64,000 nt of DNA from Lachnospiraceae bacterium (GCA_004556565.1 SFGN01000008.1:35053-99052); one strand, 5' to 3'; shown: positions 51,524-58,838, counted from the stretch's first letter. Numbers and translations: made by a program. The notes: generated from the sequence alone by a model not told the origin.

Positions 51524-52279
51524 ATGATTAACAGCATTACTCACACCACCTTAGAACACGCTACTATTATTGCCCGTACTGTTTTACGTACTTGCGCCAA
51601 TAGTGGGGACTCACCTAAAATCATCGACATGCGGCGCGATTTGAGCGGACGCGATGCCCGCGCTTATCGTATGTATGCGGCCATGGATGACGCTATAACC
51701 GTATATGACGATAACGGCAATTATCGCAATACCATGATTGCGCCAGATGTGGCCGCCGTCATGCCCGATCCGTTAACCGATGCTGCCGATTTGATTAACG
51801 TTGCCGCTGTAGCTATTTTAGATATAGGCCGCCAATGTCCTTGCATCCTAACGGCCATTAGCAATGATACGCCATATGTCATGCCCGATACATTACGGCG
51901 CAAAGTCTACCGCGCTGTTAGTCAATACATATATGCTAATGCCCATCGTCCCGCATTACGCGATACATATATAGAGGACTTACCGCATAATGACGCCGGG
52001 GAAATTACGGATGTTAATTATATACGGGTAACGCGTTATTATGACGTTGATAATATTACAGATTATAACGCTATGCAGTCAATGCTAACGCGCATACGTA
52101 CGACATTAACCGCCAAACAATGGACGGTACTACACAAGCGTCTACAGGGCAAAAGTGACATTGCCATTGCGGCCGATTTGGGCGTTACGCAACAGGCAGT
52201 CAACGCCACACTTCAACGGATACGCCGCGCCGTTACTACGTTGTACCCGTATGAGACACGATACTTGCATATTGATTAG
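51524..52279 (+). CDS. Sigma-factor-like regulator with HTH region 4
   Basis: The product is 251 residues. The C-terminal 60 read LTAKQWTVLHKRLQGKSDIAIA, ADLGVTQQAVNATLQRIRRAV, the region 4 helix-turn-helix of sigma-70-type factors. The N-terminal part is helical and has no clear region 2. AGAAGGGA precedes the ATG. It is expressed alone, between a promoter-operator and a strong terminator. It may be a sigma factor or transcription regulator acting on host polymerase. Confidence 0.75.
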   Translation: MINSITHTTLEHATIIARTVLRTCANSGDSPKIIDMRRDLSGRDARAYRMYAAMDDAITVYDDNGNYRNTMIAPDVAAVMPDPLTDAADLINVAAVAILDIGRQCPCILTAISNDTPYVMPDTLRRKVYRAVSQYIYANAHRPALRDTYIEDLPHNDAGEITDVNYIRVTRYYDVDNITDYNAMQSMLTRIRTTLTAKQWTVLHKRLQGKSDIAIAADLGVTQQAVNATLQRIRRAVTTLYPYETRYLHID

Positions 52280-52284
52280 CATTT

Positions 52285-52310
52285 AGGCCGGATACCCGGC
52301 CTTTTTTTTT
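52285..52310 (+). terminator. Strong terminator after the regulator gene
   Basis: AGGCCGG and CCGGCCT arms with a short ATAC-like loop are followed by a run of nine or more T, six bases after the stop. Confidence 0.9.
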
Positions 52311-52721
52311 GCGCTTATTATGTATATTTTTTTCATCCATATTTTATAAAATTTTTATTATTTACACGTTGTATTTAGGCCATCTCATTACACTATACAC
52401 GCCGGACAGCACAAGCCCGGCACACCTCACGCGCTGGAGTGAATAGCGGCGCGGCAAAACTTTGAGCTAAAAAGTTTGACTGTATCGGGGTTAGTCACCG
52501 CCAACACGTATCAATCATGTTATGCAATGGCATATATAATGCGGGCGTATCCGTATTCGTTCCGCGTCTACGGATGTAAGCGCTTATCATGCAAATTCGT
52601 TCCGCGTCTGTGCATGAGTGCGGCATATATGACGGCGTGTATGTGCTGGATATGTGCGAGGGCATTTATGTTGTTTATCAGGTGGGCTGCGCCTGCGGGC
52701 GTGGCCTGCCTTTTTAAGTTT
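52311..52721 (+). other. Intergenic region with promoter-like motif and repeats
   Basis: No gene is supported in these 411 bases. They hold an A/T-rich tract, a GCCGG/CCGGC hairpin near 52400-52424, an AAACTTT/AAAGTTT hairpin near 52456-52475, and GCATATATAAT at 52530-52540, a -10-like motif without a clear -35. The direct repeats at 52555-52609 also lie here. Confidence 0.4.
52555..52609 (+). repeat. 15-bp direct repeat, two copies
   Basis: ATTCGTTCCGCGTCT occurs at 52555-52569 and 52595-52609, 40 bases apart from start to start, nearly four helical turns. This fits a protein-binding pair on one face of the DNA. Confidence 0.6.
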
Positions 52722-52764
52722 TTGATTAAGCGTTTAGCGCCTTAATCAAAGGCTTAAAGCCTTT
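52722..52764 (+). other. Paired hairpins in the 5' leader of the 52790 gene
   Basis: TTGATTAAG/CTTAATCAA form a perfect 9-bp stem, and AAAGGC/GCCTTT a second one sharing two bases with it, ending 25 bases before the ATG. The overlap means the two are partly exclusive, so they could control translation or attenuation. Confidence 0.5.
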
Positions 52765-52789
52765 AATACAAATTAAAGGAGATATAACA

Positions 52790-53533
52790 ATGAACATCAA
52801 TGAAACTATGGATAAGCGTGCAGCTTTGGAAGTGTCCGTCACTAAGCTGAATGAGGCGATTCTTGCCAATTCCGCGCATGAAGTCATCGAAAAACAGATG
52901 CTTGCTATTGCGGAAGATGTCAAGACTTTGAACAAATCCCTTGTCACCGATGAGTTTATGACGTTGCGCGACAGCGATAAGCCCATGTATAATGCCATTT
53001 ATAAGTTGGAAGTTCCTGTCGTGCGTGTTAAGGAAACTGATGAGAAGTGGATTGTGGAAGAAGGCACAAAGGTTATCGATCTGGTAGCCCTTGAGCGCTT
53101 CTGCAAACCTGCGGATATTGCCAACAAACCCGGCTGGTCTTATCGCGCTGAAAACGTCGCCCGTCTGATGGCGGCTCGTGCCACAAAGGACATAGGCGGC
53201 GATTACAAAGACCTGCTGAACAATTATCGCCTTACTAAGAAGGCAGATCGCACGCAAGAGGCTTGCCCGATTAGCAATAGTCAGTTGACTAAGCTCTTGC
53301 AGGATTTTGTGGATATGATCCTGTTTGAAGACAATGGACATGGCCTTAATGCTTATAAGGTAACTTCGCAGGATGTGGCTTTTATTCTGTACACGGCCTG
53401 CAAGCCCGGTAAAGCGCCTAAGACCGTCACTATGCCGCAAGCTAAAACGATTATCAACCTTACTACGCAGGTTATTAACCGTATTATAACGGGCGACAGT
53501 TATAAGTCCCTTTATAGGCGTAATGAGGATTGA
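52790..53533 (+). CDS. Hypothetical protein of the rightward arm
   Basis: The product is 247 residues, helical, with mixed charge. It has DLVALERFCKPADIANK and VTMPQAKTIINLTTQVINRI but no motif that I recognise. AAAGGAGATATAACA precedes the ATG. It lies between two elaborate RNA elements: leader hairpins before it and a hammerhead ribozyme after it. It is probably highly expressed and regulated post-transcriptionally. Confidence 0.7.
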   Translation: MNINETMDKRAALEVSVTKLNEAILANSAHEVIEKQMLAIAEDVKTLNKSLVTDEFMTLRDSDKPMYNAIYKLEVPVVRVKETDEKWIVEEGTKVIDLVALERFCKPADIANKPGWSYRAENVARLMAARATKDIGGDYKDLLNNYRLTKKADRTQEACPISNSQLTKLLQDFVDMILFEDNGHGLNAYKVTSQDVAFILYTACKPGKAPKTVTMPQAKTIINLTTQVINRIITGDSYKSLYRRNED

Positions 53534-53566
53534 TCAGGAATTGAAATTTATTTCAATTTCGATTTT

Positions 53567-53600
53567 TACGGGGAAATGGATTTCATGCCATTTCTCCGTA
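53567..53600 (+). other. 13-bp hairpin next to the hammerhead ribozyme
   Basis: TACGGGGAAATGG and CCATTTCTCCGTA pair over 13 positions with one G-U, loop ATTTCATG. It ends three bases before the ribozyme and may protect the 3' end of the 52790 mRNA after cleavage downstream (inference). Confidence 0.6.
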
Positions 53601-53603
53601 TAA

Positions 53604-53660
53604 GCCGTCTGATGAGTCGCGGAAGATTGCGACGAAACGGGGAGCTTCCCCGTCACGGTG
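53604..53660 (+). ncRNA. Type I hammerhead ribozyme
   Basis: All invariant parts are present in order: stem I 5' strand GCCGT (53604-53608); CTGATGA (53609-53615); stem II GTCGC/GCGAC around an 8-base loop; GAAA (53634-53637); stem III CGGGG/CCCCG around AGCTT; TC at 53653-53654; and ACGG pairing back with CCGT. Stems II and III are closed, so this is type I. Cleavage would follow C53654, separating the 52790 mRNA from downstream RNA. Confidence 0.92.
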
Positions 53661-53672
53661 CTGCAAAAACCT

Positions 53673-53701
53673 TTGCATCGCGTTGGTTATTGTGGTATAC
53701 T
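53673..53701 (+). promoter_or_regulatory. Promoter downstream of the ribozyme
   Basis: TTGCAT (53673-53678), 17 bases, TATACT (53696-53701). The -35 TTGCAT and spacing are identical to the promoter at 51443. It would drive the structured RNA and the small genes that follow. Confidence 0.65.
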
Positions 53702-53757
53702 TATATTAGGTAAAATCCGTTTCCATAAGGAATTGGATTTGGTTTTGCTTTTATAAA

Positions 53758-53842
53758 GCGGCGTATGTTTTACCAGCGGGGAGTGGTGTCCTACGTTGGG
53801 TTGCGGTATAACCCGCAATGATGTTGTTAGTCCATACGCCGC
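53758..53842 (+). ncRNA. Three-way-junction structured RNA
   Basis: A perfect 10-bp outer stem, GCGGCGTATG with CATACGCCGC, encloses two hairpins: CCAGCG/CGTTGG (53773-53799) and TTGCGG/CCGCAA (53801-53818). It begins 57 bases after a promoter and ends 40 bases before the next ATG, so it would be in the 5' leader. It does not match riboswitch or ribozyme motifs that I can recall. Confidence 0.65.
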
Positions 53843-53882
53843 GTTATAAGGGCAAAGCAAAATTGAAAAAGGAAATAAAGTT

Positions 53883-54068
53883 ATGCCACAAATACCATAT
53901 AGCATGAGGTTGGATGAAGATATTCGTACTGCTTTTGTATCTAAATGCAAAGACAATGGAATTTCTGCAACGAAAGCTATTGAGTATATTATGAAAGCCT
54001 ATACAGAAGGGGTTATTGACATTACATTTAATGTAATCATGTATACGCAAACAAATAAAGAAATGTAA
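53883..54068 (+). CDS. Small ribbon-helix-helix-like protein
   Basis: The product is 61 residues: PQIPYSMRLDEDIRTAFVSKC, GISATKAIEYIMKAY. A strand followed by two helices (SMRLDEDIRTAF, ATKAIEYIMKAYTEG) fits the RHH/antitoxin fold of small phage regulators. AAAGGAAATAAAGTT precedes the ATG. No toxin partner follows. Confidence 0.65.
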   Translation: MPQIPYSMRLDEDIRTAFVSKCKDNGISATKAIEYIMKAYTEGVIDITFNVIMYTQTNKEM

Positions 54069-54119
54069 TAGAAATCATAATCGAAAAGGAATTTACAATA
54101 ATAATCAAGGGAGGCGCTA

Positions 54120-54509
54120 ATGAAAGAGATAATCGACATAACTCCAATTAGCGAAGATGAAATTATGTGGGCTGGTTTGGCTAAGGCATTACAAATGGCC
54201 GAGGAAAACAAATCGCTTTACACTATCAATAAAAAGCGGTATGCAGAAATGCAGAAGGCTTATAAATTGCTAAAGGAATTGGTTTTAGAGTGCGATCCTG
54301 ACGCGCAGTTTGAGTGCAAATGCCGTGATCCGTTTCAGGATATATGTGATATTGGGGTCCGATGCGCGGAGTTAGACATTATGACACAAGATATGCCAGC
54401 TTGGAAGGAAATAGTCAATCTGGCTGACAATTTTTCTGTAACGCCCATCAAAAGGAATCGGATTTGGATTACGTTTACCTTTTTAGATGTAATGACAAAA
54501 CGCACATAA
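54120..54509 (+). CDS. Hypothetical protein
   Basis: The product is 129 residues. The first half is helical (LAKALQMAEENKSLYTINKKR), the second has five Cys (ECDPDAQFECKCRDPFQDIC). Not recognised. GGAGGCGCTA precedes the ATG and a terminator follows. Confidence 0.6.
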   Translation: MKEIIDITPISEDEIMWAGLAKALQMAEENKSLYTINKKRYAEMQKAYKLLKELVLECDPDAQFECKCRDPFQDICDIGVRCAELDIMTQDMPAWKEIVNLADNFSVTPIKRNRIWITFTFLDVMTKRT

Positions 54510-54572
54510 ACTATCATGCGTATGGTAGAGAAAATAAAAAAGATCATAAAATGAAAAAGTAAAATCAACTTT

Positions 54573-54597
54573 AGAATCCGCAAGGATTCTTTTTTTT
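54573..54597 (+). terminator. Terminator
   Basis: AGAATCC and GGATTCT flank GCAA and are followed by seven or more T. It lies 64 bases after the 54120 gene. Confidence 0.85.
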
Positions 54598-54638
54598 ACC
54601 CCAATATGTAAATAAAAAACAGAAAGGAATTGAAAATC

Positions 54639-54833
54639 ATGCAGAACATTTACACCATCAAATCCCGCCTTGCGGAACTGCGCGAGGAACTTATGAACCA
54701 TGCCGCCGTATGGAGCGATGTGCCGGGTGGCACTGATAACCCCATTGCGCAGGCCGAGTATGCCCGTATCTGGAAGGAATTGGAAACGCTTTCGCAAGAG
54801 GCCAAGGGCGCGACCTACAAAATGGCGATTTAG
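54639..54833 (+). CDS. Small helical protein
   Basis: The product is 64 residues from the ATG at 54639, with AAAGGAATTGAAAATC upstream. It is helical (IKSRLAELREELMNHAAVW, YARIWKELETLSQEAKGA). First gene of a run of short genes with matching ribosome sites. Function unknown. Confidence 0.6.
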   Translation: MQNIYTIKSRLAELREELMNHAAVWSDVPGGTDNPIAQAEYARIWKELETLSQEAKGATYKMAI

Positions 54834-54845
54834 GAGGAAATGGAA

Positions 54846-55064
54846 ATGCTGTATTACCGTGTAAAGCCGGAATATGACAACGCCCGCTTGCTCAATCGCA
54901 CCACCCGTGCGTTTGATCGGGTGCTGATAGGAAATGAATTGTACACCGAAAAGGAATGGGAACGCCTTGTGCTGCGTTATCGTGTGTCAGCAGTTGTGTG
55001 CGAACCGGTGCAGGTCAATAAACACAACACCTATTTCTTTTTCGGCGCAAGGTTCGCGGACTAA
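54846..55064 (+). CDS. Small hypothetical protein
   Basis: The product is 72 residues from the ATG at 54846, eight bases after GGAGG; the ATG at 54840 is too close to it. It has YYRVKPEYDNARLL and ELYTEKEWERLVLRYRV, a pattern of small phage proteins with a strand and a charged helix. Ends in FFFGARFAD. Confidence 0.6.
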   Translation: MLYYRVKPEYDNARLLNRTTRAFDRVLIGNELYTEKEWERLVLRYRVSAVVCEPVQVNKHNTYFFFGARFAD

Positions 55065-55088
55065 AACGAAACCGGGGAGGAATCGTAA

Positions 55089-55244
55089 ATGAAACGAAAA
55101 GGGAAACGAAACCGTATTGACGTTTTGCGGACCAGTGGGTATGCGTTTCTGCGCAAGGAAGGAAATGCGCTGTACTACGAAAACCGCTATACGGGAGCCA
55201 TTGTGCGCTTGCAAAACGGGCGTATGCGTTGTGTGTGGCGCTGA
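55089..55244 (+). CDS. Small basic protein, 51 residues
   Basis: A short gene with GGAGGAATCGTAA before the ATG. The product starts RKGKRNRIDVLRT and has a beta-rich end (GYAFLRKEGNALYYENRYTG). It fills an otherwise empty gap and its ribosome site matches its neighbours. Basic, so nucleic-acid binding is possible. Confidence 0.6.
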   Translation: MKRKGKRNRIDVLRTSGYAFLRKEGNALYYENRYTGAIVRLQNGRMRCVWR

Positions 55245-55306
55245 CGTGCGTTTGGCGGCGTTTTTGCAGACAATGGTAAGGCAAAAACGAAAATGAAATA
55301 GCTTTA

Positions 55307-55322
55307 GGGTATAGTTATACCC
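55307..55322. promoter_or_regulatory. Perfect palindrome, possible operator
   Basis: GGGTATA-GT-TATACCC is a perfect 7-bp inverted repeat in the 133-base gap before the 55378 gene. No T-run follows, so an operator is more likely than a terminator. Confidence 0.45.
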
Positions 55323-55377
55323 TTGTAAATGAAATGTGCTTGAATCCTTGATGAAATAGGGCAAAAAGGAGGTAAAA

Positions 55378-55569
55378 ATGGAAATCGAATTTGAGCTTGT
55401 AACGGTGCATGGTGAGGACGTGCTTATGCGCACGGCGGTCAACTATATGGATGATGAGCTGCGTGAGGAAATTCATGCGGAAATGGCCCCGTGTACGGCG
55501 CAGGCGTTTTGTGATGAGTACGCAAGGCGGCACAAAGAAAAGTACGGGCAGGAATGGATCATAAACTGA
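55378..55569 (+). CDS. Small acidic protein
   Basis: The product is 63 residues and acidic: EIEFELVTVHGEDVLMRTAV, MDDELREEIHAEMAP. AAAGGAGGTAAAA precedes the ATG. Function unknown. Confidence 0.6.
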   Translation: MEIEFELVTVHGEDVLMRTAVNYMDDELREEIHAEMAPCTAQAFCDEYARRHKEKYGQEWIIN

Positions 55570-55588
55570 AATGCGGGAGGAATCGAAA

Positions 55589-55915
55589 TTGGTACGAACT
55601 TATTATATGCCGCTGTTGGACGCTGCTCGATGTGACACGCTACTGAATGCAAATGGTATTACACGCTTCTATATTGGATCTGGCAAGGAATTTAAAACGT
55701 GGTGCAAACAGAATGCAGCCCAATACTCCGGTGCCTATGTCGAAGGTTGTTTACTGGATAATTTTGTAATGATGACGAAACGTGGCTTTGCCGCCTTTTA
55801 TGAGCACTATTTGAATGAATGGAGTAGTGATTACTATGTGGAATTTCAGCCAGGACCCGCGCAAGATGTGTGGGCAAACTGGTATAAATTTGAAAAGGAA
55901 ATGGAATCCGTATGA
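55589..55915 (+). CDS. Hypothetical protein, TTG start
   Basis: The product is about 108 residues. TTG at 55589 is chosen because GGGAGG ends eight bases upstream; an ATG at 55571 lies inside that ribosome site. The product is mixed alpha/beta, with ITRFYIGSGKEFKTWC and FAAFYEHYLNEWSSDYYVEF. Not recognised. Confidence 0.6.
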   Translation: MVRTYYMPLLDAARCDTLLNANGITRFYIGSGKEFKTWCKQNAAQYSGAYVEGCLLDNFVMMTKRGFAAFYEHYLNEWSSDYYVEFQPGPAQDVWANWYKFEKEMESV

Positions 55916-56034
55916 ATGGCTATTGGACGCACGTCGGATATATGGGTTGGGTGCCGGACAAACAACGTTATGTCCTATTCGCAACTGACCGAGACTACCA
56001 TGAATATATGGAGGAAAAAGAAAATGGATTTTAA
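55912..56034 (+). CDS. Small protein, 40 residues
   Basis: The ATG overlaps the TGA of the previous gene (ATGA). The product, rich in Tyr and Trp (GYWTHVGYMGWVPDKQRYVLF), ends YMEEKENGF, and its end contains the GGAGG for the next gene. Good coding look and coupling. Confidence 0.6.
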   Translation: MNGYWTHVGYMGWVPDKQRYVLFATDRDYHEYMEEKENGF

Positions 56035-56149
56035 AATCGGCAAATACCGTATTCGTATGGGTAGTTTTGCGTGGTGGTGCTGTATTGCGTCTGGTGTGGC
56101 TATGCTTTATATGGTTATGCTGGCTACAATGATTTGGACTATAATATGA
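56024..56149 (+). CDS. Small membrane protein, 41 residues
   Basis: The ATG at 56024 has GGAGG nine bases upstream. The product has a basic start (DFKIGKYRIRMG) and one transmembrane helix (AMLYMVMLATMIWTII). A membrane peptide with its N-terminus inside, by the positive-inside rule. Confidence 0.6.
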   Translation: MDFKIGKYRIRMGSFAWWCCIASGVAMLYMVMLATMIWTII

Positions 56150-56161
56150 GTATGGAATGTG

Positions 56162-56190
56162 TTGACATTGTACGCACAAATGCATATAAT
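56162..56190 (+). promoter_or_regulatory. Consensus promoter of the toxin-antitoxin module
   Basis: TTGACA (56162-56167), 17 bases, TATAAT (56185-56190): a perfect sigma-A consensus, 21 bases before the antitoxin ATG. It resembles the sequence near 51417 (TTGACATTGTA). Confidence 0.88.
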
Positions 56191-56211
56191 AAAGGCGGAG
56201 GTGAGAAGGAA

Positions 56212-56499
56212 ATGAGTAAGACCGCTAATATTCATATGCGTGTTGACCCCATCATAAAGGCGCAAGCCGAAGAGGTTTTTAAAAAGCTTGGCACATCTAC
56301 CACTGACGCTATTACTATGTTTTTGTATAAGGTAGTCAACTATCAAGGAATTCCATTTGAAATAGCTCTTAACGTACCTAATGCAGAAACATTGGAGGCA
56401 TTCAAAGAGGCGGAAGAGTTGCGCAAAGACCCCAACAGTAAGAGCTATTTGTCCTTCGCTGAATTGCTGGAGGAAATGCAAAATGAAACTGACGATTAA
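56212..56499 (+). CDS. RelB/DinJ-family antitoxin
   Basis: The product is 95 residues. The N-terminus TANIHMRVDPIIKAQAEEVF, KLGTSTTDAITMFLYKVV is the ribbon-helix-helix DNA-binding domain of RelB/DinJ. The C-terminal part (ETLEAFKEAEELR, SFAELLEEM) is the toxin-binding tail. The ATG at 56212 follows AGGTGAGAAGGA. It would repress its own promoter and neutralise the YafQ-like toxin encoded next. Confidence 0.9.
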   Translation: MSKTANIHMRVDPIIKAQAEEVFKKLGTSTTDAITMFLYKVVNYQGIPFEIALNVPNAETLEAFKEAEELRKDPNSKSYLSFAELLEEMQNETDD

Positions 56500-56758
56500 G
56501 GCAACTGCCAGGTTCAAAAAGGATTTGAAACTCATTGCTAAACGCGGTTATGATATACAATTGTTATATGAGGTGGTAGACCTACTGGCAAACGACAAGG
56601 AATTACCATCCAAATATGCAGATCATGACTTAATAGGCAATTACAACGGTTATCGCGAATGTCATATCAAACCGGACTGGCTACTGATTTATCAGATAAT
56701 AGATAATGAATTGATTTTGCTGCTATCAAGAACTGGTAGGCATTGTGATGTGTTTTAA
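56483..56758 (+). CDS. YafQ/RelE-family mRNA interferase toxin
   Basis: The product is 91 residues from the ATG at 56483, overlapping the antitoxin by 17 bases, with GGAGG upstream. LTIKATARFKKDLKLIAKRGYD, LIGNYNGYRECHIKPDWLLIYQI and LLLSRTGRHCDVF follow YafQ closely, including the conserved His residues and the final Phe. It would cleave mRNA in the ribosome. Confidence 0.92.
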   Translation: MKLTIKATARFKKDLKLIAKRGYDIQLLYEVVDLLANDKELPSKYADHDLIGNYNGYRECHIKPDWLLIYQIIDNELILLLSRTGRHCDVF

Positions 56759-56762
56759 TAGT

Positions 56763-56791
56763 AAAGGAGATGCAAGGATCATCTCCTTTTT
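56763..56791 (+). terminator. Terminator of the toxin-antitoxin operon
   Basis: AAGGAGATG and CATCTCCTT around a 7-base loop, then TTTTTT. Starts five bases after the toxin stop. Confidence 0.88.
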
Positions 56792-56797
56792 TTGTTT

Positions 56798-56937
56798 ACT
56801 CTACATTGAATTGACGATAAAAAGTAGAGTACAGGCATAGGGCTTCACAAGCAATCAAATTTGGTATAAGCTAAGCTCAACTCAATAATTACAACTACGC
56901 AACGACTTTGTGAACGGCGAAACCCGCCGTTCTTTTT
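56798..56937 (+). other. Short non-coding unit with hairpin and terminator
   Basis: TACTCTAC and GTAGAGTA form a hairpin near 56798-56834, and GAACGGC/GCCGTTC (56912-56931) followed by TTTTTT is a strong terminator. No gene lies between the two terminators, so this may be a small RNA of about 100 bases. I see no clean promoter within it. Confidence 0.5.
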
Positions 56938-56989
56938 TGTCGTGGAAAGGAATTGAAAATGAAAAAGGGTTTAGCTACTGGAGGGCATA

Positions 56990-57265
56990 ATGAAGTTTTA
57001 CATTGAAATGAATGCAGATGAGATTAAAACAAAAATACCCTACGCTCTTATTTGTGAAACACGAGATGGTGCTCGGTGGGATACCGGAAGGCGAAAACGT
57101 GAGTGGGACAAGATGTTTACCGAAAAGGAAAAAGCAGCGGCTACAAAAATATTTCGTCAGGCTCGCAACTGGTATTTGTACAAGGGTGTTCCTGATTGTG
57201 TTGTAATGACCCCGGCTACATTGATGCTTTGGGAAAAATTAGGTATGTTTTGTGCTTTGTTTTAA
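56990..57265 (+). CDS. Hypothetical protein with short leader peptide
   Basis: The product is 91 residues: DARWDTGRRKREWDKMF-like basic centre (WDTGRRKREWDKM) and a helical end. CTGGAGGGCATA precedes the ATG. A 15-codon frame (56959-57006, KKGLATGGHNEVLH) with AAAGGAATTGAAA upstream overlaps its start and may couple translation. Function unknown. Confidence 0.6.
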   Translation: MKFYIEMNADEIKTKIPYALICETRDGARWDTGRRKREWDKMFTEKEKAAATKIFRQARNWYLYKGVPDCVVMTPATLMLWEKLGMFCALF

Positions 57266-57288
57266 ACAAAGAAGGGGAGAAAGGGCGA

Positions 57289-57480
57289 ATGAATACACGA
57301 GTGATTATTACGCTTGATGATGTAGAGAAAATGCAATACGACCCGGAAAGCATTGGAATAGCAGTGCTGCGAGGACTGGGGTTTATTGTAAAAAAGGCGA
57401 TGTTATCCGGCGATATTTCAGTGCTGGATGATAGTGGTCAGATCCTTGCATATGTAGACCAAGGCGCAATTATTGATTAA
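57289..57480 (+). CDS. Small acidic protein
   Basis: The product is 63 residues from the ATG at 57289, with GGGGAGAAAGG upstream. VIITLDDVEKMQYDPESIGIAV, SGDISVLDDSGQILAYVD. Acidic, alpha/beta. Not recognised. Confidence 0.6.
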   Translation: MNTRVIITLDDVEKMQYDPESIGIAVLRGLGFIVKKAMLSGDISVLDDSGQILAYVDQGAIID

Positions 57481-57494
57481 AGGAGGAATGAAAA

Positions 57495-58268
57495 ATGGAT
57501 TTGAAAATAATACTTGATAAACACCACAAATGGTTGAAAAACGAACCGGAAGGAGCCAGAGCAAACCTGCGCTATGTAAATCTGAGCCGTGCAGACTTGA
57601 GCTGTGTAAATCTGAGCCGTGCAGACCTATTCGGTGCAGACTTGAGCTATGCCAATCTGAACGATGCAGACCTGAGCTATGCCAATCTGAACAATGCAGA
57701 CCTGAGCTATGCCAATCTGAACCGTGCGGACCTGAACGATGCAGACCTGAGCTGTGCAGACCTGAACCGTGCAAATCTGAGCCGTGCGCATCTGAGCTGT
57801 GCAAACCTGAACTATACAAACCTGAGCTGTGCTAATATGAACCGTACAGACCTATGCGGTGCGAACCTACGTGGTGCTCGTCTTATTAGAGTTAAGAATA
57901 TAGATACTGTTCTATGGGATACATATACTAATTTTTATCCGTTGCAGTGTCCTGAAACAGGGGCATTTATCGGTTACAAAAAAGCATATGACAAAATCAT
58001 AATGTTGGAAATATGTGCAGACGCCAAGCGCAGTAGTGCCACATCAAGAAAATGCCGATGCAGTAAAGCTACAGTGTTAAGTATTACGAATTTAGATGGT
58101 ACTGCGTGCGAATTAACTGCACTGGCAAGTAATTATGACTCGAAGTTCATTTATCGTGTAGGGGAAATTGTTGAAGTGCCTGATTTTTGTGAAGATCGCT
58201 GGTGCGAGTGCGCAAAAGGAATACATTTCTTCATTACAAGGGATGAGGCGGTTCAATATAGTTGCTAA
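57495..58268 (+). CDS. Pentapeptide repeat protein with DUF5758-like domain
   Basis: The product is 257 residues. Residues 21-133 contain about 22 pentapeptide repeats of the form A(D/N)Lxx, which fold as a right-handed square beta helix that mimics DNA in Qnr/MfpA. Residues 145-257 form a C-terminal domain (GAFIGYKKAYDKIIMLEI, CRCSKATVLSI, EGDRWCECAKGIHFFITRDEA-like end) as in DUF5758. The gene uses nearly identical 15- and 30-bp DNA units. It may act on gyrase or host DNA-binding proteins (inference). Confidence 0.88.
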   Translation: MDLKIILDKHHKWLKNEPEGARANLRYVNLSRADLSCVNLSRADLFGADLSYANLNDADLSYANLNNADLSYANLNRADLNDADLSCADLNRANLSRAHLSCANLNYTNLSCANMNRTDLCGANLRGARLIRVKNIDTVLWDTYTNFYPLQCPETGAFIGYKKAYDKIIMLEICADAKRSSATSRKCRCSKATVLSITNLDGTACELTALASNYDSKFIYRVGEIVEVPDFCEDRWCECAKGIHFFITRDEAVQYSC

Positions 58269-58310
58269 AGAAAATTGGTAACAAAGAATGGTAACAAAGG
58301 AGGAATTAAA

Positions 58311-58820
58311 ATGGAATCTAAGCAGTTTTACGCAGATGACTTCTACAAGAATGAAGAAGGTAAGTTTTATACCGGTATGTATCTTGAAAACAACCCATGG
58401 ATTAAGTCGAGGTACACTTGGGAGAAAATTGAAAATCCTTACGAAACCTTGCGGGGCAAGACAGTGCGCTGTGAGTACAGCCAGATATTTTACCCGGACA
58501 GCTCAATGTTGCTATGCAATGCGATAATGGCAGTAGACGAATGTCTGTATGATCATATAGAAAACGGTTCGTGTTGGCAGTACTACGACGAGGAAGGAAA
58601 TGAATTAGACGAAGAAGAGGCGGAAGAATACGAAGGCGAAGTTAAAGAGCGGGGTGTTGACATCTTCCAGTATTACCTTATTGATGATGCCACTGCTGAC
58701 CGGCTTATGCACTGTACGGATGAAATCATTTTTTACAGCGAAGAGTTGGATTTGTATGTATTGGGCGTGACGCACTTCGGTACAGGCTGGGATTATGTGG
58801 ATATGGAGTTTGTGTATTAA
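58311..58820 (+). CDS. Acidic hypothetical protein
   Basis: The product is 169 residues from the ATG at 58311, with AAAGGAGGAATTAAA upstream. It has a strongly acidic middle (DEEGNELDEEEAEEYEGEV) and MDECLYDHIENGSCWQYYDE-like beta region. Acidic phage proteins of this kind can mimic DNA or bind host factors, but no family is recognised. Confidence 0.65.
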   Translation: MESKQFYADDFYKNEEGKFYTGMYLENNPWIKSRYTWEKIENPYETLRGKTVRCEYSQIFYPDSSMLLCNAIMAVDECLYDHIENGSCWQYYDEEGNELDEEEAEEYEGEVKERGVDIFQYYLIDDATADRLMHCTDEIIFYSEELDLYVLGVTHFGTGWDYVDMEFVY

Positions 58821-58838
58821 GGATGGAGGGAAAATGCC

